DNA from: Rhodohalobacter sp. 614A
GTDB lineage: Bacteria > Bacteroidota > Rhodothermia > Balneolales > Balneolaceae
Reading direction: 5' to 3'
NCBI RefSeq assembly: GCF_021462415.1
Contig: NZ_JAKEDS010000002.1
Coordinates: 806,001 to 870,000, forward strand
Length of the DNA: 64,000 bases
The notes under the pieces are model-generated. The model did not search any database and had not been told where the DNA came from. It saw only the letters and a list, made by a program, of their open reading frames with translations. This document shows positions 8,198-16,290 of the stretch, piece by piece. How positions within the stretch are numbered: position 1 is the first letter of the stretch; the number at the start of each line of letters is the position of its first letter. A program made the position numbers and the translations under genes.

Positions 8198-10495
8198 ATG
8201 CGCCAAAAACTGTCCTTCTGTTTTCTGATTCTCATTCTTTTGCCGTTTTTTGGAATTGCTCAACCTCATCCAAACCAGGTTTTTGAGCCGGATTTTTTCC
8301 CCTTTTCAGTCTGGTACAGCGGTGGTGATGCCCGGGCCCCGATGCTTTCAACCATAAATCCTGAGTCTGAAGAGGAGTGGCGAAAAGACCTTCAACAAAT
8401 CAGGGATTTGGGATTCAACACCGTGCGAACCTGGGTGGAATGGCAGCGGGTGGAACCGAGGGAAGGCGAATATCATTTTGAAAACCTGAGATTATTGATG
8501 AGACTGGCAGATGAAGTTGGCCTGAAAGTATTTATCCAGGTGTATGCGGATTCGGCCCCGGAGTGGCTCGGCAGCCAATATTCGGATGCAAAATTTACCA
8601 CGCAAAGCGGTGTTCAGGTAGAACCTCAGGCGGCGCCGGGTTATTGTGTGGATCATGCCGGCGTGCACGAGGCGATGATGAATTTCTACACCGAAACCGC
8701 GAAAGTAGCCAACGAATACGATAACCTGATTGGCTGGGATTTGTGGAGTGAACCGCACATCATCAATTGGTCGAATATTGATTATGTGCAGAATGCACAG
8801 TTTTGTTATTGCAGCTACACGCAGTCACGATTTAGAAACTGGCTTCGGGAGAAATACGGCTCGCTGGATAACCTGAATACGGCGTGGCACCGGAGTTTCA
8901 ATTCGTGGAACCAGGTAAGTCCGCCGCGATTTAGTACGATTCTGAGTTACACCGATTACATCGACTGGAAGACATTTATCTACGAGAAGCTTCAGAAAGA
9001 TCTGTCCGACCGCTATAACGCCATTCGGGATGCGGATATGCAGCATGTTGTAACGTCTCATGCGGCTGTCTCATCCATTATCATTTCTCCACACATGGGC
9101 GAGGGTGCCACCGATGATTTCCTGATGGCTGATGCTGTTGATTATTACGGTGTATCGCTTTATCCGAAACACAATCATCCTGACCGGCACTGGCCGGCCT
9201 GGCGTGTGATGAACATGATGGATTTTTCCCGCAGTGCCAATATCGATAACAACGGCTGGTATGTTGGCGAACTCCAGGCTGGAAAGGGAACGATTGCCCT
9301 TCTTGTCAGCGATCCGGTTACGCCGGGCGATCACAACGTTTGGGCATGGACAGCCATTTCCAAAGGAGCGAGGGGAATTAATATCTACGCGTATCACCCG
9401 ATGTCGTCTGGGTATGAATCCGGCGGATACGGGTTGATTAACCAGGACGGAAGTCTCACCGATCGCGCGAGAAATGCAGGTAAAATTGCGCAGATAGTGA
9501 CGAAGAACAAAGATCTTTTCCTGAAATCGAAGCCGGTTCCTGCACAGGTCGCTCTTGTTTACAATCCGCTTTCACAGATGGTTGGCGGAGCGCAGCGGCG
9601 GGCCGATTATCCGAGCGGACACCACGATTCATTAATTGGCTATTACCGCGTTTTTGCAGAAAACAATATTGATGTTGACTTTATCCATCGGGAAGATTTG
9701 GAGAATAAAGATCTCTCGCAGTACAAATTGGTTATTTTACCCTGGTCGATGATGCTGACTGATGAAGCTGCTAACGGTTTAAAGCGATTTGTAGAAAACG
9801 GAGGATATGCAGTAGCTGAAGCCCGAACCGCGTGGAATGATGAACGCGGCTATGCCTCCGAACGGATTCCCGGAATGGGACTGACCGAAGTGTTCGGCGT
9901 TTACGAGGACCAGGTGTGGATGCGCGAAGAAGACCTCGACTTCCCGTTGATTGACCGCCAACACCCCGCAACAATTCCGCTTGGAGCGGGAGGGAAGCTG
10001 ACCGGCTTTTTATACGGAAGCAGCTTTAAACCCTATGCCGGTTCCGAGATTGATATTCTTGCAACATTCGGACTGACCGGAAAACCAGCTCTCACCGTTC
10101 ACAAATACGGGAATGGCGAAGCGATGATGATCGGCACCTTTCTCGGGCTGGCCAATCATCCCGAATTGAAACCCGGAAACGCTGCTTTCATAAAAGGTCT
10201 CGCAGACTGGGCCGGTGTAAACCAAAAAGTAACCAGTTCCCACGACGGCAGTGAATCCGCCATCGTGGATATACAGCTCCAGGAAAACGAAGACGGCTAC
10301 TTACTGTTTGCCATTAACCACGCTGAAACCGAAGAGGAGGTGAGCATCTCTCTTCAAATGGAAGAGGATGGAACCTATTCTGTGAGAGAACTTACACAGG
10401 AAGATGAATTTACTTTAGAAACAGAAGATGGAGTATTATTGATAGAGACTATGTTGCCCGGAAGAGATGCGAGGGTTTGGGAGATTGCGAAGTAA
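8198..10495 (+). CDS. Secreted GH42-type beta-galactosidase-like glycoside hydrolase
   Basis: After a signal peptide (cleavage near GIAQ) the protein has a GH42-type TIM barrel. It includes GFNTVRTWVEWQRVEP, the proton-donor motif WDLWSEPH (Glu185) and a WYVGELQAG motif (Glu358) as probable nucleophile. A glutamine-amidotransferase-like trimerisation domain follows (VILPWSMMLTDEAANGLKR, near residue 520) and a small C-terminal beta domain. The ATG at 8198 replaces an upstream GTG because it begins a standard signal peptide; the product is 765 residues. Export suggests cleavage of external galactosides or related glycans. No SusCD or sugar transporter is adjacent. Codon GC is clearly higher than in the HNH gene that follows. 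Confidence 0.85.
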   Translation: MRQKLSFCFLILILLPFFGIAQPHPNQVFEPDFFPFSVWYSGGDARAPMLSTINPESEEEWRKDLQQIRDLGFNTVRTWVEWQRVEPREGEYHFENLRLLMRLADEVGLKVFIQVYADSAPEWLGSQYSDAKFTTQSGVQVEPQAAPGYCVDHAGVHEAMMNFYTETAKVANEYDNLIGWDLWSEPHIINWSNIDYVQNAQFCYCSYTQSRFRNWLREKYGSLDNLNTAWHRSFNSWNQVSPPRFSTILSYTDYIDWKTFIYEKLQKDLSDRYNAIRDADMQHVVTSHAAVSSIIISPHMGEGATDDFLMADAVDYYGVSLYPKHNHPDRHWPAWRVMNMMDFSRSANIDNNGWYVGELQAGKGTIALLVSDPVTPGDHNVWAWTAISKGARGINIYAYHPMSSGYESGGYGLINQDGSLTDRARNAGKIAQIVTKNKDLFLKSKPVPAQVALVYNPLSQMVGGAQRRADYPSGHHDSLIGYYRVFAENNIDVDFIHREDLENKDLSQYKLVILPWSMMLTDEAANGLKRFVENGGYAVAEARTAWNDERGYASERIPGMGLTEVFGVYEDQVWMREEDLDFPLIDRQHPATIPLGAGGKLTGFLYGSSFKPYAGSEIDILATFGLTGKPALTVHKYGNGEAMMIGTFLGLANHPELKPGNAAFIKGLADWAGVNQKVTSSHDGSESAIVDIQLQENEDGYLLFAINHAETEEEVSISLQMEEDGTYSVRELTQEDEFTLETEDGVLLIETMLPGRDARVWEIAK

Positions 10496-10585
10496 CGGTC
10501 TGGTGTTTTTGCGGCCGGACTGTCAATAAATAGTTCAGCGAGAAGCCGTAACCGGTCCGCAGGAAACACTGGTTAGTGTCTGAAT

Positions 10586-11533
10586 TTATTTAAAATACTC
10601 TTTAGCTCGTTCTATGTTTTTCTTCTCATCTCCTTGATGTATTGCAAAATGACAATTTGAACATAATAACATTAAGTCAGATAGTTTAACCTTCGTTTTT
10701 TTTGAGAGTTTTGATAATGGAACAATATGGTGAACTTCAATTATGTCTTTTTTTAAAAAAGGATAATTATCTTTAAAACTGAATGAACAAAGCTCACAAA
10801 ACAATTTTTCATTTTCTTCAAGAAATGCTTCTAATTTCTTTAGTCTCAACTTTGGATCACGTTCAATTTGTTGATGAAGAACGAGTCTTTTGTGACCTTC
10901 AAATGAAAAAGGGTCTTCTGATATTAAATCAGAAATCTTTTGTGATTGTCCTCTATGGACTCTTGTCTTTTCATAATATTCTGCCCAGAATTCTATTTCT
11001 GATTTTAATTCTTTTCTATACTCATGCTTTACATATGGGTCAGATACTGTGAGATCAACTGGTGGTTTTTCTTTTGGGTTATGATTTTTGATAGTTGTTT
11101 CTAAAGCTAAAGCTTTGGCTTTTTCTTCACCAAGCGTATAAACTGGAAATGTGTCAGATTGAAGGTTCCATTCTTCATCATACCATCTTGCTTTCCAATA
11201 TATGTAGGGTCTTAATTTGCCTTTTTCTACCCGTCTAGTAATCCTTTTTTCAGGGTCTGGATCAAGGGTTTTCGCATTGAATTTTGATTTCTTTTCTATA
11301 GGAAAATTAGCTAGAACTTCATGACGATAAAGAATAGCCTCTTTCAAAGAATCTTTCATTGAACCAAATAAATTGTCAGTAAAGAATTTATGAAATTTGG
11401 CTCCTTCTCTTCGCACACGAACCCACCAACCTCGATTAGCGTGATGTCTCGTTATCCCTTTTGGTATATGAAAGGCATCTGCATCTTTGAAAGCAGTTTG
11501 GAGTGTTTTCTCTAAAAATTTCTTGTCATACAT
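10586..11533 (-). CDS. AP2-like/HNH endonuclease
   Basis: The C-terminus (about 243-305) is a zinc-stabilised HNH nuclease: CELC, then EVHHIVPLS, then LLCSNCHFAIH, giving the His, Asn and His positions and two CxxC pairs. The N-terminus contains two AP2/ERF-like DNA-binding units. One is at about 27-75 (RGWWVRVRREGAKFHKFF, then GSMKDSLKEAILYRHEVL). The second is at about 98-150 (IYWKARWYDEEWN, then EEKAKALALE). AP2 plus HNH is the architecture of free-standing homing endonucleases. The gene is visibly AT-richer than its neighbours, which suggests recent acquisition. A type IV-like restriction role is an alternative. No methyltransferase, integrase or phage gene accompanies it. Confidence 0.8.
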   Translation of the reverse strand: MYDKKFLEKTLQTAFKDADAFHIPKGITRHHANRGWWVRVRREGAKFHKFFTDNLFGSMKDSLKEAILYRHEVLANFPIEKKSKFNAKTLDPDPEKRITRRVEKGKLRPYIYWKARWYDEEWNLQSDTFPVYTLGEEKAKALALETTIKNHNPKEKPPVDLTVSDPYVKHEYRKELKSEIEFWAEYYEKTRVHRGQSQKISDLISEDPFSFEGHKRLVLHQQIERDPKLRLKKLEAFLEENEKLFCELCSFSFKDNYPFLKKDIIEVHHIVPLSKLSKKTKVKLSDLMLLCSNCHFAIHQGDEKKNIERAKEYFK

Positions 11534-11773
11534 TTTACCAAAGCAAGTTTAAGGCACTAACTTGTATTTAGCGACCCGTACACAAATGCCAATGTTATAA
11601 AATAATAGCTGAAACACCCGTTTATGGCAAACAGAATGAATATTTTGTCCGAATAAAGTTTAATCGGACAGGATAATAAGCATGTATTGAAGATATTTTT
11701 AGATAGCGAATAGGAATGTTTTTGAACGCTGTTCCCAAAAAAAGTCAATCAATAGTTTGAGTTCTTTCTATTG
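11534..11773. other. AT-rich intergenic segment upstream of the HNH gene
   Basis: These 240 bases separate the start of the HNH gene from the end of the Dabb lipoprotein gene. They share the low GC of the HNH gene. A 63-codon leftward frame inside has no recognisable product and I do not call it. No terminal inverted repeats were seen. Confidence 0.4.
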
Positions 11774-12187
11774 CTATTTTACCCAAAAATCCACCACCAT
11801 CACATCCTCCAAATGCGGGCTTAATATCTCTCCAAACTCCTGATGAGCAGGGTGGGGAAGGTAGGTGGTTCGTCCCTCTTCGCTGTCGAACGTGAGAATA
11901 AAAGCATGGGTAAAGCCTTTGTTGAGTCCTTCGGGACTGTTATTCAATCCCCATTCAAAATCTTTAATCGTATCAATTTTTGAGGGTAGTGCTAAAAAAG
12001 CGTCTTCCACTTCTTTAATATCAGTTTCGGTCGCTGATTCTTTAAACTTGAACATGACCACATGGCGTAATTGCTGAGACATTTCTTCTGTTTCGTTGTT
12101 AGTAGTTGCCTGATTTTCAGCTGCATCAGAATTGGAACAGTTTGTAAACAATACAAATGAGATGATTATTAGAAAGGCATATTTCAT
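11774..12187 (-). CDS. Dabb (stress-responsive A/B barrel) domain lipoprotein
   Basis: The 137-residue product has a lipoprotein signal with Cys in LFTNC near residue 17 and a short Asn/Glu-rich linker. A Dabb domain follows, starting RHVVMFKFKESAT and containing the conserved FEWGLNNSPEGLNKGFTHAFILTF stretch in the middle. Dabb proteins are ferredoxin-like dimers of uncertain function; secreted lipoprotein versions are common in Bacteroidota. It stands alone, with 178 bases of unassigned sequence upstream. Confidence 0.85.
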   Translation of the reverse strand: MKYAFLIIISFVLFTNCSNSDAAENQATTNNETEEMSQQLRHVVMFKFKESATETDIKEVEDAFLALPSKIDTIKDFEWGLNNSPEGLNKGFTHAFILTFDSEEGRTTYLPHPAHQEFGEILSPHLEDVMVVDFWVK

Positions 12188-12365
12188 GCTGGAAAGGTTT
12201 AAGAATATGTAGTTAACAATGAGTTTAGAACGTAAATAAAGAAATTTGAGGGAATTAGAAAGAAACGATTCGCTTTAAAATGGATTCAAGTGAAATATGA
12301 ATCAAATCATGAAATGCATCACACAGAGTCTTTAGTCAAATTCAATATGCCGGTTCTGGTTAGCG

Positions 12366-13112
12366 CTATTTGGAAGTCAACGCATCTTTCACAGCATCCC
12401 TAAAACTCCCACGGTTTGCGAGGACATTTTCCGGTTTCATGACTTCCAGTTTTCGCGCGCCACGGTAGAAGAAGTAAAGGCTGATGGCCATCACGGTGTG
12501 GGCCAGGTCAAGATGGTTAAACCATTTGTGAAGCCCAATCTCACTGGTGTAGAAAAAGGCGGCAAGGATGGAAAAAATCACAGAGAGAAAAATAATGCGG
12601 CTGCCTTCGTTTCGTGTATTCCAGTAAACCCAAAAGTGGAGGGGAAGCACAACCAGTCCCAGTCCATACGCCGAGTGTACCTGGATATAGAAAAAATTGA
12701 GAGTCGAAAAGGCGAGGACCGCAAATGTAAGAAGCTCAACAACATTGGCAACACTCAAAAACCTTGCGAATTTTTGGTTTATAATCGGACTTGCATGCTT
12801 GATCGAAGATCTCTCAATATACATCACAGAAAGCATACTGATGAGCCAGCCAGGGAGTTTCCACGTGAGGCCAACGGCATATTGAAAAGCATGTCCCAAA
12901 ACTCCGCCCAGGAACGTAGCCAGCGCCATAATGAGAAAGTACATCCGCATGTATTGGTGAACTTTCCCTTTCTTGTCCAGTTTCAAAAGTTTGATGAAAG
13001 CGTACACACAAACAGCCGTGATCCAGAAGTCGGTAAACGTAACCATCGGCTCCATGACAGTGACGCCGAAGATCTCTATCGAAGGTTGGGTTGGAGTGGT
13101 TGAGGTTTGCAT
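12366..13112 (-). CDS. Multi-pass membrane protein (DUF6962-like)
   Basis: The 248-residue protein has about seven hydrophobic segments. Its first helix follows an N-terminal soluble stretch, and a His/Asp set is conserved-looking: GHAFQYAVG in helix 2-3 and HKWFNHLDLAHTVMAISLYFFY near the C-terminus. The seven-helix layout with late HxxxH/D residues recalls the CREST (ceramidase/hemolysin-III-like) hydrolase superfamily, but that is only a suggestion. It ends in a short basic tail. The start lies 15 bases after the stop of the acyltransferase gene, so the two are probably cotranscribed leftward. Confidence 0.7.
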   Translation of the reverse strand: MQTSTTPTQPSIEIFGVTVMEPMVTFTDFWITAVCVYAFIKLLKLDKKGKVHQYMRMYFLIMALATFLGGVLGHAFQYAVGLTWKLPGWLISMLSVMYIERSSIKHASPIINQKFARFLSVANVVELLTFAVLAFSTLNFFYIQVHSAYGLGLVVLPLHFWVYWNTRNEGSRIIFLSVIFSILAAFFYTSEIGLHKWFNHLDLAHTVMAISLYFFYRGARKLEVMKPENVLANRGSFRDAVKDALTSK

Positions 13113-13127
13113 AAACGAGAATAAAAA

Positions 13128-13805
13128 TTACAAGTTTACAAATTTGTCATTTTTGTTGTGGGCATCTTCCAGCAGTGCTTGTAAAACCATACTTAATTTT
13201 TCCTCAAAAAAATAATTGAGTTCATCCGTGGAAGCAGACTTAGCAAATTCGAGCGCTTTTCCAATTTTCAAAAACAATTCCGGTTTGTCTGATTTCGCGT
13301 GGCTGATATAAATTCCTACAGGTACAACATCAACTTCGGGGCACTGGTTCACGATCCATCCCAATCCTTTTTTAAAATCCGGTTTTTCAGTTGAGAAAGG
13401 AACAATTTTTCCCTCAGGATAAATAAACAGGCAGGCATTTGGCCGTTTCATCGATTGAACCGCATATCGGAGAGACCGGACTGCTGATCGGGGATTTTCC
13501 AAATTCACAGAAAAAGCCCCGATTCGTTTGAATAAGCCATATTCGCGCATCTGCTTGTCTTCCATCATGGCGCGGGCATTTTGCCTGAATAATTTTCGGT
13601 TGAGCAGGAGAGGAATCAGGCCGTCCCACCACGAGGTGTGATTCAAATAGTAGATGGTTTTGCTGTCTGGCTCCGGATGATAGTTTTGATCTACCCAAAC
13701 ATTTTCAAACCGCCGCCGAAAGAGCCATCGCATGTACAAATCGAACACAAAAATAAACCAACGAGATTCCTGTGCCGGTATGAATTCAGATTCGGATTTT
13801 TTCAA
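13128..13805 (-). CDS. 1-acylglycerol-3-phosphate acyltransferase family protein (PlsC-like)
   Basis: This 225-residue protein is a lysophospholipid-type acyltransferase. The catalytic HX4D motif is seen in NHTSWWDG (about 54-61), and the substrate-binding motif appears as IYPEGK near residue 130. The family acylates lysophosphatidate at the cytoplasmic membrane face, but many Bacteroidota paralogues have other acceptors, so the substrate is uncertain. It is followed after 15 bases by the DUF6962-like membrane gene, suggesting a shared lipid role. Confidence 0.85.
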   Translation of the reverse strand: MKKSESEFIPAQESRWFIFVFDLYMRWLFRRRFENVWVDQNYHPEPDSKTIYYLNHTSWWDGLIPLLLNRKLFRQNARAMMEDKQMREYGLFKRIGAFSVNLENPRSAVRSLRYAVQSMKRPNACLFIYPEGKIVPFSTEKPDFKKGLGWIVNQCPEVDVVPVGIYISHAKSDKPELFLKIGKALEFAKSASTDELNYFFEEKLSMVLQALLEDAHNKNDKFVNL

Positions 13806-13842
13806 AAATGGAATGTGTTTTGAATGAGTACTTTATACCAGT

Positions 13843-13890
13843 CATTTTGAATCCCGACAGTTGCCGGGACAGGCTTTGATTCAAAATCCC
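13843..13890. repeat. REP-like palindromic repeat, copy A
   Basis: An imperfect palindrome lies between divergent genes. The outer arms are ATTTTGAATC and GATTCAAAAT, with an inner element of the form CCCGACAGTTGCCGGGAC. Its reverse complement matches bases 18360-18404 over about 45 positions with a handful of differences. Two copies in opposite orientation 4.5 kb apart indicate a dispersed repeat family. Confidence 0.75.
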
Positions 13891-13980
13891 AAAAGTTACG
13901 AGCGAAATAAGAAATTCTGACTTTCACTAAAATAACTCTTGTTGATATATTTGCTCAAAAATTTACCCTAAATATAACGC

Positions 13981-14613
13981 ATGGAATTGATAAACAGACA
14001 AATCGAAGAGTACACGGAATCGTTCACCTCAAATGAATCAGAGATTTTGATGGAGCTTATTAAGGCATCCGAAGAGAATCTGGAGTACACCGATATGCTG
14101 ACCGGCCGGCAGGTCGGACGATTGCTTAAGTTTCTGATTCAGCTTTCGGGAGCCCAGCGAATCCTGGAGATTGGAACGTTTACCGGATACTCCGCGATCT
14201 CAATGGCTGAAGTTTTGCCAGAGGATGGTACGCTGATCACTCTGGAAATGAATGAGAAATACCGGCAGATATCAAAATCCTTCTTTGAAAGAGAACCTTT
14301 TAACAAACTCATTAACCAGAAAATGGGGAATGCGCTGGAAATCATCCCTACGCTTTCCGGAGTATTCGATTTGATTTTCCTTGATGCGGATAAACTCAGT
14401 TATCCTACTTATTACGAAATGCTAAAGCCGAAATTGAAATCCGGTGGACTGTTTGTCATTGACAATGTTTTATGGGACGGAGATGTGCTTCGCCCGTCCA
14501 CTGAGAAATCACGGGCCATTCACAGACTCAATAAAATAGTGAGGGATGACATGGATGTAGAGCAGTTGATGCTTCCGTTGAGAGACGGGGTTACGGTTGT
14601 TAGAAGGAAATGA
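13981..14613 (+). CDS. O-methyltransferase (caffeoyl-CoA OMT-like family)
   Basis: This is a class I SAM-dependent methyltransferase of 210 residues. Motif I is ILEIGTFTGYSAI near residue 60, the acidic end of strand 2 is LITLEMN, FDLIFLDADK is the metal-binding-type strand, and IDNVLWDGDV is the characteristic catechol-OMT-like loop. These are hallmarks of the Mg2+-dependent CCoAOMT/COMT-like family (Pfam Methyltransf_3). The bacterial substrate is unknown. It is monocistronic and followed by a repeat-rich spacer. Confidence 0.9.
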   Translation: MELINRQIEEYTESFTSNESEILMELIKASEENLEYTDMLTGRQVGRLLKFLIQLSGAQRILEIGTFTGYSAISMAEVLPEDGTLITLEMNEKYRQISKSFFEREPFNKLINQKMGNALEIIPTLSGVFDLIFLDADKLSYPTYYEMLKPKLKSGGLFVIDNVLWDGDVLRPSTEKSRAIHRLNKIVRDDMDVEQLMLPLRDGVTVVRRK

Positions 14614-14905
14614 GTTTTAAGTATGAAAGTCTTGAATGGCACAAGCGGGACGCTTGCGCTATCGGGAAGAGATAAGTTTTAAGTATAAAATCTTGAATGA
14701 ATAGAAGCGGAGCTTCTGGTGGACGTTCCGAAGGGGATCTTCGGAACGAGTATTATAAGTAAACACTGGCATCTTGAGCGCAGTTATGAAGTTGCTTTTG
14801 CTTCATAACGAAGTCGAAAGAGAACAATAAGACTTCGATTATACTCCTCTAAAACTAGGTCGGCTTGTACTCAGGCTGACAATTTTCTTAGAATATAATT
14901 CTGTT
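14614..14905. repeat. Cluster of four short hairpins and a duplicated REP-like unit
   Basis: The first unit has CAAGCG/CGCTTG at 14642-14647 and 14651-14656 around GGA. The second has AGAAGC/GCTTCT at 14703-14708 and 14712-14717, also around GGA. Both are preceded by a near-identical leader of the form AGTTTTAAGTAT..TCTTGAATG. A 10-bp stem then follows at 14724-14733/14739-14748 (CGTTCCGAAG) and a 9-bp stem at 14783-14791/14801-14809 (GTTATGAAG). The last stem appears inserted inside a sequence of the type CTTGAGCGCAG..GTCGAAAG. There is no coding sequence. Confidence 0.75.
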
Positions 14906-16063
14906 TTACTTCTTCGACCCCTTATACAATTCATACTCCAACAAACGGCATTCGATTGTAGAATTGAAAAATGTTGTTCTGGAAGAAGCTCTCAATCCAA
15001 CTTTCTTTGTGAGTTTATTATTTGCTGTGAATACATAACCGGTTTTGCCCGGACATTCACTTTTCATGAAATCTCCGATGCCTTTATAAAGAGGCACGAG
15101 ATCATCGGGATTGCCGATTCGTTCGCCGTAGGGTGGATTGAAAACAACTACTCCGTCACCATCAGGAACGGGAGTCTTGGAAAAATCACAGGTTTCAAAG
15201 TCTATCATGTGATCCACACCGGCAGTTTGGGCATTCTTTTTTGCTGCGATAATCGCATTCGGATCATTATCACTTGCGATGAATTTGCCTTCGATTTTTT
15301 TTGTCACACCACGCTTGGCTTCATCCCGGATGGATTGATAGTAATCATCATCAAACCCGAGAATATGCATAAAACCAAAGTTGTTTCTCAGTGAGGCCGG
15401 TGCACGATTTGTGGCCTGCATTACGGCTTCAATCGCAAGTGTTCCGCTACCCGCCATTGGATTGATAAAATGCTGTCCTGGCTGCCATTTTGTGGATTTT
15501 ACAATCGCAGCCGCCAGTGATTCCTGCATCGGAGCCGGTCCACCAGATCCCCTGTAATTCCTGCGGGACAATGATTCACCTGATGTATCTACAAAAATTC
15601 TTGCAATGTTTTTATCCCAATAAAGAAACAAAACGGTTTTTTGGAGATCAGAACCACTGTCTGGCCGTTGATTCTTTTTGAAACGGATTCGGTCGGCTAC
15701 AGCATCCTTTACAATCAGGTTTGCAAACTGGTCATTTTCAATGGTTGGATGATCTACACGTGAAGTAACCGAAAAATAGCCGTCATCAGAAATCCATTCT
15801 TCCCAGGGATATTTTTTGATCCAGACTTTTAATTGATCTGGAGTTTGGATTCTTCTCTCGTCAATCAGGAAATGAACTCTGTGGGCGGTTCGAAGCCAGA
15901 AATTCAACCGAATACATTCATTCAAAGAGGCCTTGATTTCAATTCCTGTCTCGCGTTTGCTTGTTACCGTAAACCCCAGATCCTGTACTTCCTGCTCCAA
16001 AAAAGGGGCGAGGCCAAGGGGACAGGTAATGCTTACGGAACTTTTTTTTGTAAAATTTGCCAT
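14906..16063 (-). CDS. THUMP-domain class I RNA methyltransferase (RlmL N-terminal-like)
   Basis: At 385 residues this is a predicted rRNA guanine-N2 methyltransferase. A THUMP RNA-binding domain covers about residues 45-165. The Rossmann methyltransferase domain follows, with MAGSGTLAIEAVMQATNRAP (near 205) and the N2-methylation motif VVFNPPYGER near residue 306. It matches the first half of E. coli RlmL; the second (RlmK) half is absent, as usual outside gammaproteobacteria. It is probably monocistronic, and a hairpin that terminates the upstream FKBP gene lies about 50 bases before its start. Confidence 0.9.
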   Translation of the reverse strand: MANFTKKSSVSITCPLGLAPFLEQEVQDLGFTVTSKRETGIEIKASLNECIRLNFWLRTAHRVHFLIDERRIQTPDQLKVWIKKYPWEEWISDDGYFSVTSRVDHPTIENDQFANLIVKDAVADRIRFKKNQRPDSGSDLQKTVLFLYWDKNIARIFVDTSGESLSRRNYRGSGGPAPMQESLAAAIVKSTKWQPGQHFINPMAGSGTLAIEAVMQATNRAPASLRNNFGFMHILGFDDDYYQSIRDEAKRGVTKKIEGKFIASDNDPNAIIAAKKNAQTAGVDHMIDFETCDFSKTPVPDGDGVVVFNPPYGERIGNPDDLVPLYKGIGDFMKSECPGKTGYVFTANNKLTKKVGLRASSRTTFFNSTIECRLLEYELYKGSKK

Positions 16064-16102
16064 ATAATAATTTAGCGATGCCTATGTAACGATTTCGTAT
16101 GG

Positions 16103-16137
16103 ATCAAAAAAGAAGCCGACTACAGAATGCAGTCGGC
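16103..16137 (-). terminator. Rho-independent terminator of the FKBP gene
   Basis: The stem is GCCGACT (16115-16121) with AGTCGGC (16131-16137). On the leftward transcript it is followed by a T-rich run, seen as the A-tract around 16106-16112 on the plus strand. It sits downstream of the leftward FKBP gene and just ahead of the RNA methyltransferase start. Confidence 0.75.
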
Positions 16138-16174
16138 CATATAACATTTAATCAGAGAATTTTTAAAACTTGAT

Positions 16175-16263
16175 GCGTCATCGCGAGTCCCATGCTTTTC
16201 GGGACGTGGCGATCTCCAAACATAAGGGGATTGCCACATTTCACTCGCTGCATTCGCAATGAC
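16175..16263. repeat. Palindromic intergenic repeat of the GTCATTGCGA...GTGGCAATCTCC type
   Basis: The left arm reads GTCATCGCGAGT ... GTGGCGATCTCC and the right arm is its imperfect complement, GGGGATTGCCACA ... TCGCAATGAC. A nested GTCCC/GGGAC stem lies at 16187-16191/16201-16205. I recognise the arm sequence as one that recurs between genes in many Bacteroidota and other genomes. It lies in the 3' untranslated region of the FKBP transcript. Confidence 0.7.
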
Positions 16264-16290
16264 TACTGTTTTACATATCCTCCTTTGTAA

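Noticed and set aside
11557-11748. Possible 63-codon gene between the HNH and Dabb genes
   Set aside because: No ribosome-binding site, no recognisable product and AT-rich context; chance frames are expected there.
12498-13103. Rightward frame of 201 codons
   Set aside because: It is antisense to the seven-helix membrane protein gene and has low-complexity charged sequence with no recognisable motif. The opposite strand has clear membrane helices and a sensible start.
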